Source: Ascidiaceihabitans sp029251465
GTDB lineage: Bacteria > Pseudomonadota > Alphaproteobacteria > Rhodobacterales > Rhodobacteraceae
NCBI RefSeq assembly: GCF_042932805.1
Contig: NZ_CP170633.1
Location: 3,410,001 to 3,474,000 of the forward strand
Direction of reading: 5' to 3'
DNA: 64,000 nt
Shown: positions 17,882-26,433 of the stretch, in pieces
Numbering within the stretch: position 1 is the first letter of the stretch
How the letters are laid out: each line of letters starts with the position of its first letter
Notes under the pieces: generated by a model
Databases searched by the model: none
Seen by the model: only the letters and a program-made list of their open reading frames with translations
What the model was told of the DNA's origin: nothing
Made by a program: the position numbers and the translations under genes

Positions 17882-19099
17882 CTACGCCGCTTGCAATGCC
17901 CCTTGCGTTCGACTGCGCGACAGCAACCACACCAGAATGCCGATGTTCAGGAAATTCCACGCGATTCCGTTGATGAATGCCAACTGATACGATCCCGTCA
18001 GATCGTAGATCCAGCCAGACATCCAGCCGCCAATCGCCATTCCAAAAATCGTCGCCATCAGGACGAAACCGACCCGCGCCCCGGCTTCGCGCGCGGGCAT
18101 GTATTCGCGTACGACAACAGCGTAGCTGGGCACGATGCCCCCTTGGCTAAGGCCAAAGATCAGGCTGACCACATACAGCGAAATCAGCGCATCAGACGGC
18201 AGGTACAAGAACAGCGCGATACACTGTAGCGCCGAACCGATCAGGATGGTGCGCACGCCGCCCAACCAATCCGCCAATGCGCCAGAGATCAGGCGCGACA
18301 CCACGCCGCCCGCCAACATCAGCGCCAACATCTCTGCGCCCACCGCAGGTCCGTAACCTAGATCGACGCAGTAGGACACGATATGCACCTGTGGCATCGA
18401 CATCGCCACGCAGCACCCGATGCCGGCCAGTCCCAACAGGCAGGCCAGTGCCGTTGGTGACAGGCCCGAGCTTTTGGCATTGGCCGATGATACGGCCTCG
18501 GCGCGGGCGTGGGCTTCTTCTGGAACTTTGCGGCGCAAAATGAGAGCAAGGGGGATCACAACCACCACCGTTACAATCGCCATTGTCGAATAAACGCTGC
18601 GCCACCCAAGGTCCGCCAGCATCCCCGAAAGGGCGACGGGCCAAATCACGCCGCTTAGATAATTGCCGCTAGCCACGATCGCCATTGCGATGCCGCGTCT
18701 GCGCATAAACCAGTGCGAAATGTCTGCGATTAGCGGTCCAAACCCCACGGCAGAGGCGAACCCGACCAGCAGTTGCGCCAATGAAATCATGGCGATAGAC
18801 GTACTGATCACCGCCAACATCATGCCCAAAGACACGCCAACTGCCGCCCCGATCAAGCACAGGCTGACGCCGAATCTATCCACCGCCCGCCCGATGAAAA
18901 AGTTGCCCAGCGCAAAGCCAATCATCGTAAGCGTATAAGGTAGTGAGGCGTCGGCGCGATCCACGCCCAATTCGAATTGCATCGCTGGCATGATCGAAAT
19001 GATCAGCCACATGCCCGCATTGATGACCATCGCAACGGCCAGGGTCAGGCCCATTCGAATCCACGAATATCGGCTGTCGAGAACGGTTAATGCTGACAT
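17882..19099 (-). CDS. MFS transporter (monocarboxylate/oxalate-formate type)
   Basis: 405 residues from the ATG at 19099 (AGAGG upstream); an ATG at 19147 would add a polar leader. Twelve hydrophobic segments are visible, with GRAVDRFGVSLCLIGAAVGV between segments 2 and 3 in place of the classic MFS loop motif and ADISHWFMRRRGIAMAIVASG in the first half. That W-F-x-x-R-R-G-x-A pattern is common in oxalate:formate antiporter and monocarboxylate groups, so an organic-acid substrate is a reasonable guess. It is convergent with trhO; upstream lies the motB promoter region. Confidence 0.88.
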   Translation of the reverse strand: MSALTVLDSRYSWIRMGLTLAVAMVINAGMWLIISIMPAMQFELGVDRADASLPYTLTMIGFALGNFFIGRAVDRFGVSLCLIGAAVGVSLGMMLAVISTSIAMISLAQLLVGFASAVGFGPLIADISHWFMRRRGIAMAIVASGNYLSGVIWPVALSGMLADLGWRSVYSTMAIVTVVVVIPLALILRRKVPEEAHARAEAVSSANAKSSGLSPTALACLLGLAGIGCCVAMSMPQVHIVSYCVDLGYGPAVGAEMLALMLAGGVVSRLISGALADWLGGVRTILIGSALQCIALFLYLPSDALISLYVVSLIFGLSQGGIVPSYAVVVREYMPAREAGARVGFVLMATIFGMAIGGWMSGWIYDLTGSYQLAFINGIAWNFLNIGILVWLLSRSRTQGALQAA

Positions 19100-19179
19100 G
19101 AAAATACCTCTGGTTTCTTTGTGCGGGCAATTGGTGCGCCTGCGCAACCCATGTCAGAAAATCGTGACAATTTGAGACG

Positions 19180-19194
19180 TTAAGCCAAGCGTAA
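19180..19194 (+). promoter_or_regulatory. CtrA-like site upstream of motB
   Basis: TTAA (19180-19183), seven bases, then GTAA (19191-19194): seven of eight matches to the alphaproteobacterial CtrA consensus TTAA-N7-TTAA. It is 46 bases before the motB start. CtrA controls flagellar genes in this group; binding here is inferred. Confidence 0.45.
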
Positions 19195-19240
19195 TTCAGC
19201 GCTGCTAAGTCTGCCTTTGGGTGAAATAGAGGTGGCGGAT

Positions 19241-20083
19241 ATGACTGCGCAAGTGAACGTACGTCCAATCATTATCAAAAAGAAAAAGGTCATCAAAGGC
19301 GGTGGCCACCATGGTGGCGCATGGAAAGTTGCCTATGCGGATTTCGTGACCGCGATGATGGCGTTTTTTATGCTGATGTGGCTGCTGAATGCGACAACGG
19401 AAAAGCAACGCAAAGGGATTGCGGATTACTTTTCACCCACGATTCCGATCAACCGGATTTCAGGCGGTGGAGATGGTGCCTTTGGTGGTGATTCAGTGTT
19501 TTCAGAGAATACGCTGCCGCAGAACGGAACGGGTGCCTCGGCTGAACGTCCGACCTCGCAGAATCAGGCGCGTGGCGAATCCGGCATGTCTGATCAGGGT
19601 GATGCGGCGGCGGCCTTAGAAGAAGAATCATTCGAGTCACTTGAGGTCAAGTTGTTGGGCAAAGGCGGCGAAAGCCAGGTCATGGAAAACGAGCTTCAGC
19701 ACATTGTGACACGCATTACGGACGAAGGTCTGGTGATTGAGCTTTTCGCCGTCGAAGGTCAGCCGTTATTCGAATCTGACAGACTGACCCCGACGCCGCT
19801 TTTGCGCAGTTTGGCAGCTATGATTACCGATACCGTGCAGACTGTGACCAACCAAATGGCAATCGGCGGCCATGTCGCCGCCCAACCGATTGTTTTGGCA
19901 AACAACAGGGTTTGGAACACATCGGCGGCACAAGCCGATGCGATGCGTAAGCTATTGTTAGACGTCGGTATTTCGCCGCGACGCGTACAACGTGTAACGG
20001 GTCATGCTGATCGCCAACCTGCATCGCGCAACCCTATGGCCACGCGGAATAACCGGTTGGAAATCATTCTGTTGCGCAAATAA
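19241..20083 (+). CDS. motB: Flagellar motor stator protein MotB family
   Basis: 280 residues from the ATG at 19241 (AGAGGTGG upstream). A short basic cytoplasmic tail (IIIKKKKVIKGGG) precedes the single MotB transmembrane helix, AYADFVTAMMAFFMLMWLL, whose Asp is the proton-binding residue. The plug follows (TTEKQRKGIADYF), then a Ser/Gly-rich linker and an OmpA-type peptidoglycan-binding domain ending HADRQPASRNPMATRNNRLE. MotB anchors the stator; MotA is not adjacent. It heads the motB-flgE-flgK-flgL-flgI group, although 109 bp with its own CtrA-like site separates it from flgE. Confidence 0.92.
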   Translation: MTAQVNVRPIIIKKKKVIKGGGHHGGAWKVAYADFVTAMMAFFMLMWLLNATTEKQRKGIADYFSPTIPINRISGGGDGAFGGDSVFSENTLPQNGTGASAERPTSQNQARGESGMSDQGDAAAALEEESFESLEVKLLGKGGESQVMENELQHIVTRITDEGLVIELFAVEGQPLFESDRLTPTPLLRSLAAMITDTVQTVTNQMAIGGHVAAQPIVLANNRVWNTSAAQADAMRKLLLDVGISPRRVQRVTGHADRQPASRNPMATRNNRLEIILLRK

Positions 20084-20124
20084 GCCCGGCAAATTTTCAA
20101 GACAAATAGAACGCATTTTATCTG

Positions 20125-20139
20125 TTAGGCGCACGTTAA
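20125..20139 (+). promoter_or_regulatory. CtrA-like site upstream of flgE
   Basis: TTAG (20125-20128), seven bases, then TTAA (20136-20139): seven of eight matches to TTAA-N7-TTAA, 53 bases before the flgE start. Together with the similar site before motB it supports CtrA control of this cluster. Confidence 0.45.
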
Positions 20140-20192
20140 GCGGAGCCGTCTAAGTATCTCTCAAATCTTAGGTGCAGCAGAAAGGCGTATCC

Positions 20193-21494
20193 ATGACAAT
20201 ATCATCCTCCCTCAATGCAGGTGTAGCAGGGTTGCAATCCAACGCAACGCGACTGGCGTCCATTTCCGATAACATCGCTAACTCGTCGACCTACGGGTAC
20301 AAGCGTGTGACGACCGATTTTCAGTCCATGGTGATCTCGTCCAAAGGTGGGACATATTCCGCAGGCGGTGTGCGTGCCACGACGGAACGGTTGATTGACC
20401 AACGTGGGTCTTTGGTATCGACGTCAAATGCAACAGACTTGGCGGTTCGTGGTCGCGGTATGCTACCCGTCGCACAAGTGTCTGAAGTGCAAGTTGGCAA
20501 TGGCGACAACCAAATGTACCTGACAACAACAGGTTCATTCCGCACAGATGCAGACGGCTATATGGTATCTCAATCTGGGTTGGTTTTGATGGGTTGGCCT
20601 GCTTTGGCTGACGGCACAATCCCCACCTATCCGCGTGACACATCTGACGGGTTGGAACCTGTGCAGATCAATGTGAACCAATTTTCGGGTGAGCCGACCA
20701 CTCAGATGACACTTGGTGTTAACCTGCCTGCGACAGAAACTGATGCCGGCGCGGATGGTGACACGCAGGAACTATCAGTTGAATACTTCGACAACCTAGG
20801 CACATCGGAAAGTATCGGGATTACCTTTACACCTTCTGTTCCGGGTACGGGATCATCCAACGAATGGACCGTCACATTGACTGATTCCGCCCAATCGGGC
20901 GCAGTGATTGGCGAATATGTTCTGACTTTTGATGACGGCCGTACATCGGGCGGTACACTGCAATCGATCGTGACATCGACTGGCGGTGCATACGATCCGG
21001 CGACAGGTTCGATCATTGTGAACGTCGACGGCGGGCCGATGGAAATCAACATCGGCAAAATTGGCGAAAGCGATGGTTTGACCCAGTTGTCTGACAACTT
21101 TGCACCAGTTTCGATTTCGAAAGACGGGTCACCCGTTGGAAACATGACAAGCGTTGAAGTTGACGCAAACGGCTACGTTCACGCATTCTTTGATACCGGA
21201 ATCACGCGCACAATTTACCAAGTTCCGTTGGTCGACTTGCCCAATCCAAATGGCATGGTTGCGCTAGATCAACAGACCTATTTGCCGTCACCAGAAAGCG
21301 GTTCGTATTTTCTATGGGATGCCGGTGACGGACCAACTGGTGATGTTGTTGCCTACGCCCGCGAAGAATCTGCCACGGACGTTGCTGGTGAACTTACAGC
21401 GATGATCCAAACACAACGCGCGTATTCTTCGAACGCAAAGGTCATCCAGACAGTGGATGAAATGTTGCAAGAAACCACAAATATCAAACGATAA
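20193..21494 (+). CDS. flgE: Flagellar hook protein FlgE
   Basis: 433 residues from the ATG at 20193, after AGAAAGGCG; seven earlier codons are open but precede that site. The N-terminus (SSLNAGVAGLQSNATRLA, then ISDNIANSSTYGYKR) is the conserved rod/hook export and assembly helix, and the C-terminus (ELTAMIQTQRAYSSNAKVIQ) is its coiled-coil partner. The central part (about 100-350) is the variable D1/D2 hook body. FlgE polymerises into the hook outside the outer membrane. A stable hairpin follows the stop codon before flgK. Confidence 0.95.
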   Translation: MTISSSLNAGVAGLQSNATRLASISDNIANSSTYGYKRVTTDFQSMVISSKGGTYSAGGVRATTERLIDQRGSLVSTSNATDLAVRGRGMLPVAQVSEVQVGNGDNQMYLTTTGSFRTDADGYMVSQSGLVLMGWPALADGTIPTYPRDTSDGLEPVQINVNQFSGEPTTQMTLGVNLPATETDAGADGDTQELSVEYFDNLGTSESIGITFTPSVPGTGSSNEWTVTLTDSAQSGAVIGEYVLTFDDGRTSGGTLQSIVTSTGGAYDPATGSIIVNVDGGPMEINIGKIGESDGLTQLSDNFAPVSISKDGSPVGNMTSVEVDANGYVHAFFDTGITRTIYQVPLVDLPNPNGMVALDQQTYLPSPESGSYFLWDAGDGPTGDVVAYAREESATDVAGELTAMIQTQRAYSSNAKVIQTVDEMLQETTNIKR

Positions 21495-21503
21495 ACGATA
21501 GCG

Positions 21504-21523
21504 GCTGACCCAACCGGGTCGGC
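21504..21523 (+). other. Intercistronic hairpin between flgE and flgK
   Basis: GCTGACCC pairs with GGGTCGGC around an AACC loop, eight base pairs including one G-T. There is no T tract, so it is more likely an mRNA-stability element that protects the abundant flgE message than a terminator. Confidence 0.5.
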
Positions 21524-21561
21524 AGTTCCACGCTTCTACAGCTTCAAGAATTGAGGTCTAC

Positions 21562-23016
21562 ATGACGATCACAGGCGCATTGAACAACGCAATGTCAGGA
21601 TTAAGGGCTGCGGGCTACGCTTCGCAGGTGGTGTCATCCAACCTATCAAACGCGTTAACTCCGGGCTATGCGCGGCGCAGCTTGGAACTGTCGTCGTCTG
21701 CTTTGGGCGGCAACGGGGGCGTACGTGTTGACGGACAGGTGCGGCATATAGATCCAGGCTTGTTAGCTGATAGGCAAATGGCCAGCGCCAGTTTTGGTAA
21801 CAAGCGTGACACGTCTGCTTTCTTATCCGAACTGGAACGATTGCTGGGGACACCAGATCAAGCTGGATCATTGGCAGGCCAGTTCGCCAACTTCGAAAGC
21901 AGCTTGATCACTGCCGCAAGTCGACCGGACGCTCCAGATCGACTCGCCTCCGCTGTGAATGCAGCGCGGGATTTGGTAGATACAGTTGGAACAGCGGCTG
22001 CCGGTATCCAAGATCAACGGACACGTGCTGATCGTTCCATTGATGCACAAGTTACCCGTCTAAATGATGCTCTAGGGGAACTTCAAACCTTGAATGGTGC
22101 CATCACTGCCACCCGCGTTCAGGGCGGTGATGACGCAGCATTGCAAGACCATCGCCAACGATTGGTCGACGAAGTGAGTGAAATGGTGCCTGTACGCACG
22201 GTCGCACGTGCCAATGGCGGCATCGCGCTCTACACCAACGGCGGCGCAACCTTGCTAGATGGCAAAGCTGCTGAGATCGGATTTGAGCCAGTCAATCTAG
22301 TCGCGTCTGGTATGTCTATCGAGGCGGGTTCTCTTTCTGGTCTAACGCTCAACGGAAACAGCGTTCGAACGGCGTCTCACAATGGCGCACTAAAGGGCGG
22401 AACACTGTCAGCGCAATTTGAAATTCGCGACGAACTTGCGCCGGAAGCCGAAACAAATCTTGACGCAGTCACGCGCGATCTCATCGAACGTTTTCAAGAC
22501 AGTGGTGTAGATTCGACTTTGGCCGCAGGTGCGGCTGGGCTTTTCACTGACAGCGGATCGGCGTTTGACGCAATAAATGAGGCCGGTGTGTCCAGCCGTC
22601 TGACAGTCAACGCGTTAGTTGATCCAGATCAGGGCGGCGAAACTTGGCGCATCCGGGATGGTTTAGGCGCGGCAGCCCCGGGAAATGTGGGTGATGCGCA
22701 CTTGCTGCAAGCGCTAGGGGATGCACTGACGCAAACCCGTGTCCCGGGTTCCGGGGCATTTGGATCAGGGGCTTTTGACGCCTCCGGTTTGACCACTTCA
22801 ATGATGTCACAGATCGCTGCGGATCGAACCAATTCAGAGCAACACCTTAGCTTTGCTTCTTCAATGCTGAGTGAGCTAACGAGCCAAGAATCGGCGCAAG
22901 GCGTCGACAGCGACACTGAGTTGCAACAATTGATCTTGATCGAACAAGCTTACGCTGCCAACGCGCGGATGATCCAAACCGTTGACGAAATGATGCAAAC
23001 TTTGCTGAGGTTATAA
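21562..23016 (+). CDS. flgK: Flagellar hook-associated protein 1 FlgK
   Basis: 484 residues. The N-terminal helix (ALNNAMSGLRAAGYASQVV, then SSNLSNALTPGYARRSLE) and the C-terminal helix (LILIEQAYAANARMIQTVDE) are the conserved FlgK ends; the C-terminus ends MMQTLLRL. FlgK is the first hook-filament junction protein. It follows flgE by 67 bp and precedes flgL by four bases, so flgK and flgL are clearly co-transcribed. The length is in the normal range for alphaproteobacterial FlgK, which lacks some outer domains of the enterobacterial protein. Confidence 0.94.
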   Translation: MTITGALNNAMSGLRAAGYASQVVSSNLSNALTPGYARRSLELSSSALGGNGGVRVDGQVRHIDPGLLADRQMASASFGNKRDTSAFLSELERLLGTPDQAGSLAGQFANFESSLITAASRPDAPDRLASAVNAARDLVDTVGTAAAGIQDQRTRADRSIDAQVTRLNDALGELQTLNGAITATRVQGGDDAALQDHRQRLVDEVSEMVPVRTVARANGGIALYTNGGATLLDGKAAEIGFEPVNLVASGMSIEAGSLSGLTLNGNSVRTASHNGALKGGTLSAQFEIRDELAPEAETNLDAVTRDLIERFQDSGVDSTLAAGAAGLFTDSGSAFDAINEAGVSSRLTVNALVDPDQGGETWRIRDGLGAAAPGNVGDAHLLQALGDALTQTRVPGSGAFGSGAFDASGLTTSMMSQIAADRTNSEQHLSFASSMLSELTSQESAQGVDSDTELQQLILIEQAYAANARMIQTVDEMMQTLLRL

Positions 23017-23020
23017 CGCT

Positions 23021-24028
23021 ATGAATGGTTTATCTATTGGCGATCTGGCCAACTCTTTTCTGCTGCAACGACGTGGTACTGCATTGAAAACCGAGATGTC
23101 CCGTCTCACACAAGAATTGGCGACGGGGCAAGTAACCGACATCAAGACGGTGCTGGCTGGAAATTTCAGCTATCTCAGTGACATTGAAAACAGCATGAAA
23201 ACTCTGGCCGGCTATAAGGTAGCTGGCGCAGAAGCAACGCAACTTTCAAGCACGATGCAAGCGGTCCTGGAAAACGTACAAAATATCAGTAGCGATTTTG
23301 CCGCTGATCTTCTGGCTGTGTCATCTGGGGGTTTGGATTCTATCGCCCAGCAAAGTGCGACCGAGGCCCGCCAACAACTGGGCAGTGTGGTGTCCGCGCT
23401 TAATACCAATTTTGCGGGGCGAAACCTGTTTTCCGGTACCGCGACAAACACAGTGCCCATGCCGACATCAGATACAATTATTGACGCACTACGCACAGAG
23501 TTAGCTGGCGTTACCGGCTCCGCATCAAAAGCTGCAGCAGCCAAGGCGTGGTTCGATGATCCAGCTGGTTTTGACACCGTCATTTATCAAGGATCCAACG
23601 ATGCTTTGGCTCCTTTTCGGTTGTCTGATACAGAGGATATCTCTCTAGACATTCGGGCGAATTCTGAGGAGTTGAAGGAGGTTATCCGTCATTTGGCGCT
23701 GGCTGGATTGGCAAACGATGCTAGCCTATCGATAGATGCCGCTGAACGCAGCGATATGTTGTTGGCGTCGGGTGAAGGGCTGATAAAAGCCCAAGATAAC
23801 TTGACTGCTTTGCGTGCAAATGTTGGTTTCACCGAAGCACGAATAGACCAAATTTCAACACGTAATGCATCAGAAATGACGTCGATGGAATACGCTAAAG
23901 GAACGTTGCTGTCAGTCGATCCGTTTGAAACCGTCACCCGTCTGGAGGAAGTCCAATTTCAATTGCAAAGCCTGTACACCGTCACGTCAAGATCTTCCGA
24001 GCTTACACTTTTGAACTTTCTACGATGA
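23021..24028 (+). CDS. flgL: Flagellar hook-associated protein 3 FlgL (flagellin-like)
   Basis: 335 residues. It starts MNGLSIGDLANSFLLQRRGT, with the flagellin-type N-terminal coiled coil including LTQELATGQVTDIKTVL, and ends in the C-terminal coiled coil ending LEEVQFQLQSLYTVTSR. This is the junction protein between FlgK and the filament; its position right after flgK separates it from flagellin itself. Its stop codon overlaps the flgI start (ATGA, four bases). The N-terminal motif differs from enteric FlgL but fits Rhodobacterales versions. Confidence 0.88.
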   Translation: MNGLSIGDLANSFLLQRRGTALKTEMSRLTQELATGQVTDIKTVLAGNFSYLSDIENSMKTLAGYKVAGAEATQLSSTMQAVLENVQNISSDFAADLLAVSSGGLDSIAQQSATEARQQLGSVVSALNTNFAGRNLFSGTATNTVPMPTSDTIIDALRTELAGVTGSASKAAAAKAWFDDPAGFDTVIYQGSNDALAPFRLSDTEDISLDIRANSEELKEVIRHLALAGLANDASLSIDAAERSDMLLASGEGLIKAQDNLTALRANVGFTEARIDQISTRNASEMTSMEYAKGTLLSVDPFETVTRLEEVQFQLQSLYTVTSRSSELTLLNFLR

Positions 24029-25125
24029 GTATGCTTAGGGTCATTATAGCCTGGCTTTATCTGGCGAGCGTAAGTCTAGCCGGGCCTGTGCGGATCAAAG
24101 ACTTGGTCGAATTTGATGGCGTTCGCGGCAATGATTTGGTCGGGTATGGGCTGGTTGTTGGCTTAAATGGCAGCGGTGACGGGCTGCGAAATGCACCTTT
24201 CACTGAAGAAATTATGTCAAATATTTTGGAGCGTCTCGGTGTAAATGTTGCAGGCGAGCAGTTCAGACCGAAAAATGTAGCAGCAGTCTTGGTCACGGCA
24301 AGCTTGCCGCCGTTTTCTCGTGCTGGTGGCAAAATTGATGTGACCGTCTCTGCAATCGGGGATGCAAAAAGCCTACTTGGCGGTACTTTGGTGATGACAC
24401 CATTGAACGCGGCAGATGGCGATATCTACGCAGTGGCCCAAGGCAGTATTATTGCCGGCGGTGCGGTTGCTGAAGGTGATGGCGCAAAAGTCACGCGTGG
24501 CGTCCCGACGGCGGGCGTCATCCCATCTGGTGCACGTGTGGAACGAGAAATTGACTTTGATCTTGGAAGCCTAAGCATCGTACGTTTAGCTCTGCGTGAT
24601 GCAGATTTCACGACGGCGGCCCGTATTGAACAAGCTATCAATTCGAATTTTGGCCGGCGTGTCGCATTGATGTTGGATTCGGGAACTGTATCTTTGGATA
24701 TCGCCCAGACGAGAATGATTTCCGTTGCCCATGCTTTGGGGCGTGTCGAAAATATATCTGTGGAACCAGAACGCAAAGCACGTGTGGTTGTAGACCAAAG
24801 GTCCGGGACTATCGTCATGGGCGAAGACGTTCGCATTTCACGAGTGGCTGTGTCTCAGGGGAATTTAACGCTTCGCATTCAAGAAGCGCCGATTGTTGTT
24901 CAACCCAATCCCTTTGCGGAGGGTGAAACTGTGGTGGTCCCACGCACCAACGCCGCAATCGAGGAAGAGCCTGGAATCGGCCTGGCCGAAGTTCCTGACG
25001 GTGCCTCGCTATCCGAGGTTGTTGCAGGTTTGAATGCGCTGGGCGTGTCGCCAAGAGACATGATCGATATTCTCAAAAGTATCAAAGCCGCAGGTGCATT
25101 GCATGCAGAATTCGTTGTGAACTAG
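24025..25125 (+). CDS. flgI: Flagellar P-ring protein FlgI
   Basis: 366 residues. A signal peptide (MSMLRVIIAWLYLASVSLAG) precedes the highly conserved FlgI start RIKDLVEFDGVRGNDLVGYG and LVVGLNGSGDGL. The C-terminus LNALGVSPRDMIDILKSIKA and ALHAEFVVN is diagnostic. FlgI forms the periplasmic P-ring bushing around the rod at the peptidoglycan. It overlaps flgL by four bases and ends the cluster; flgH and flgA, usual partners, are not in the window. The convergent membrane protein gene begins its 3' end only three bases later. Confidence 0.96.
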   Translation: MSMLRVIIAWLYLASVSLAGPVRIKDLVEFDGVRGNDLVGYGLVVGLNGSGDGLRNAPFTEEIMSNILERLGVNVAGEQFRPKNVAAVLVTASLPPFSRAGGKIDVTVSAIGDAKSLLGGTLVMTPLNAADGDIYAVAQGSIIAGGAVAEGDGAKVTRGVPTAGVIPSGARVEREIDFDLGSLSIVRLALRDADFTTAARIEQAINSNFGRRVALMLDSGTVSLDIAQTRMISVAHALGRVENISVEPERKARVVVDQRSGTIVMGEDVRISRVAVSQGNLTLRIQEAPIVVQPNPFAEGETVVVPRTNAAIEEEPGIGLAEVPDGASLSEVVAGLNALGVSPRDMIDILKSIKAAGALHAEFVVN

Positions 25126-25128
25126 CTG

Positions 25129-26277
25129 TTACGTGAAAACCCGGATCTTTTTCACAAAAAGTGCTGTTGGCCCCGGCCAAATTCGATGATGTTTTATAAC
25201 GTGAAAACTCAAGATTGAGGCCGCCAATATTCTGTATACTGCATATGATTGAGCGATGTCGTTTGCATGTATTTCTGGACGGAATACCAACATGCCAGCC
25301 GCGCCAATTGATCCGAAAATCGACGCAAGATCTTGGGTAGAACGCGGTAGCAGAATTTGCGCCACAACGGCGGATTGACCTAGAGCTGCGGGAACAAAAA
25401 TCGAGATCAATAGATATGTCGCGGTCGTGCCAAAGGAGCCCACATTCAGATACGTTGTTGATACAGAAGGCTGAAAAGTTACTAGCATCGTCGCCACGGC
25501 TGCCGCGATCAAAAAGAAGCTAAGATTGACTCGTGCCATCGCACTCACAAAATCAGAATGTTTGGACTGCCGATGTGTTTGAACAATTGCCGGCGCGATC
25601 AAAGTCTCGAAACTATGCAAAACAGCAGGTAGTAAAAAAGTCGTTAACCGCGCGGCAAAATACAAAATTGCTTGTGCGGGAGACAACAACATTGCTGCGA
25701 TCCATAGGTCGGCAGTATTTGTCATCGAAAGGCAGTTTATCTGCAGCCTCGCATTTTCAAAAACGCGTTGTGGCTTGAAAGAAAGGTCACACAGCGCAAT
25801 CATAAGCGACGTTAGACACATCAGCAAAACCACCATTTCTAAATTCCAGGCTGCAAACATGCTCAGTACGGATAGTATCAGCGTCGACAATCCCAGAACT
25901 AACGCCGTTCCGTTAACCGCATTTCCCAAAGTGGTCCGCGCTGTGATCGCGCAAACCTGCGTCAGACAAAACGCGCTAGCAATGAAAAGCGACGGCAAAA
26001 AGCCTGTTAACCACAAGATGCTTGAGGTGGCCAAAGAAACGATGACCATCCCCAACACTTTTGCAGGTCCTCGTAATCCCTGAGACGCGGAGGATTGAGC
26101 GATTCCAGTAACAGCGATTAACGTTACGACTAGCACTAAGATGCCATGTGATCGGTGGGCCTGAACGCCAGACAGCGTTACAGCGCACAATACGATGCCG
26201 CACAGAACTGTTATCGGCCATTCAAAAATGCCCGAACGCCCAGTGTGATGGACCGGGTCAGACATTATCTTGCCCAT
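25129..26277 (-). CDS. Polytopic membrane protein of unknown function, distantly Wzx/MATE-like
   Basis: 382 residues with about ten hydrophobic segments. No catalytic motif is recognised. The second half (IFVPAALGQSAVVAQILLPR near residue 280) and the paired-helix layout recall polysaccharide flippases of the MOP superfamily, but the protein is shorter than their usual 400-500 residues. Base composition is unlike its neighbours: the lines at 25201 and 25501 have 42% and 45% G+C against about 55% in the flgI line at 24301. Horizontal acquisition is possible. An alternative start is the ATG at 26265. It has no operon partner and is convergent with flgI. Confidence 0.7.
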   Translation of the reverse strand: MGKIMSDPVHHTGRSGIFEWPITVLCGIVLCAVTLSGVQAHRSHGILVLVVTLIAVTGIAQSSASQGLRGPAKVLGMVIVSLATSSILWLTGFLPSLFIASAFCLTQVCAITARTTLGNAVNGTALVLGLSTLILSVLSMFAAWNLEMVVLLMCLTSLMIALCDLSFKPQRVFENARLQINCLSMTNTADLWIAAMLLSPAQAILYFAARLTTFLLPAVLHSFETLIAPAIVQTHRQSKHSDFVSAMARVNLSFFLIAAAVATMLVTFQPSVSTTYLNVGSFGTTATYLLISIFVPAALGQSAVVAQILLPRSTQDLASIFGSIGAAGMLVFRPEIHANDIAQSYAVYRILAASILSFHVIKHHRIWPGPTALFVKKIRVFT

Positions 26278-26378
26278 GCACTAAATGCAGATACCAAACC
26301 GTAAGCTTCATTTTCACTCTACCCTTTTCCCAATTTGCAAATTCGCAGAAGGATAAAAAGAGGGCATTAACAACGCAG

Positions 26379-26405
26379 ATCGCCGCCCCATAAAAGAGCG
26401 GCGAT
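26379..26405 (-). terminator. Hairpin downstream of gyrB, possible terminator
   Basis: ATCGCCGC (26379-26386) and GCGGCGAT (26398-26405) form an eight-base-pair stem with an eleven-base loop, 28 bases after the gyrB stop. The following T content is modest in either direction, so terminator strength is uncertain. Confidence 0.45.
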
Positions 26406-26433
26406 TGTAATTTAAATCTGGCCTATCGGTATC

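Noticed and set aside
21504..21523. Terminator between flgE and flgK
   Set aside because: The stem has no following T tract, so read-through into flgK is expected.
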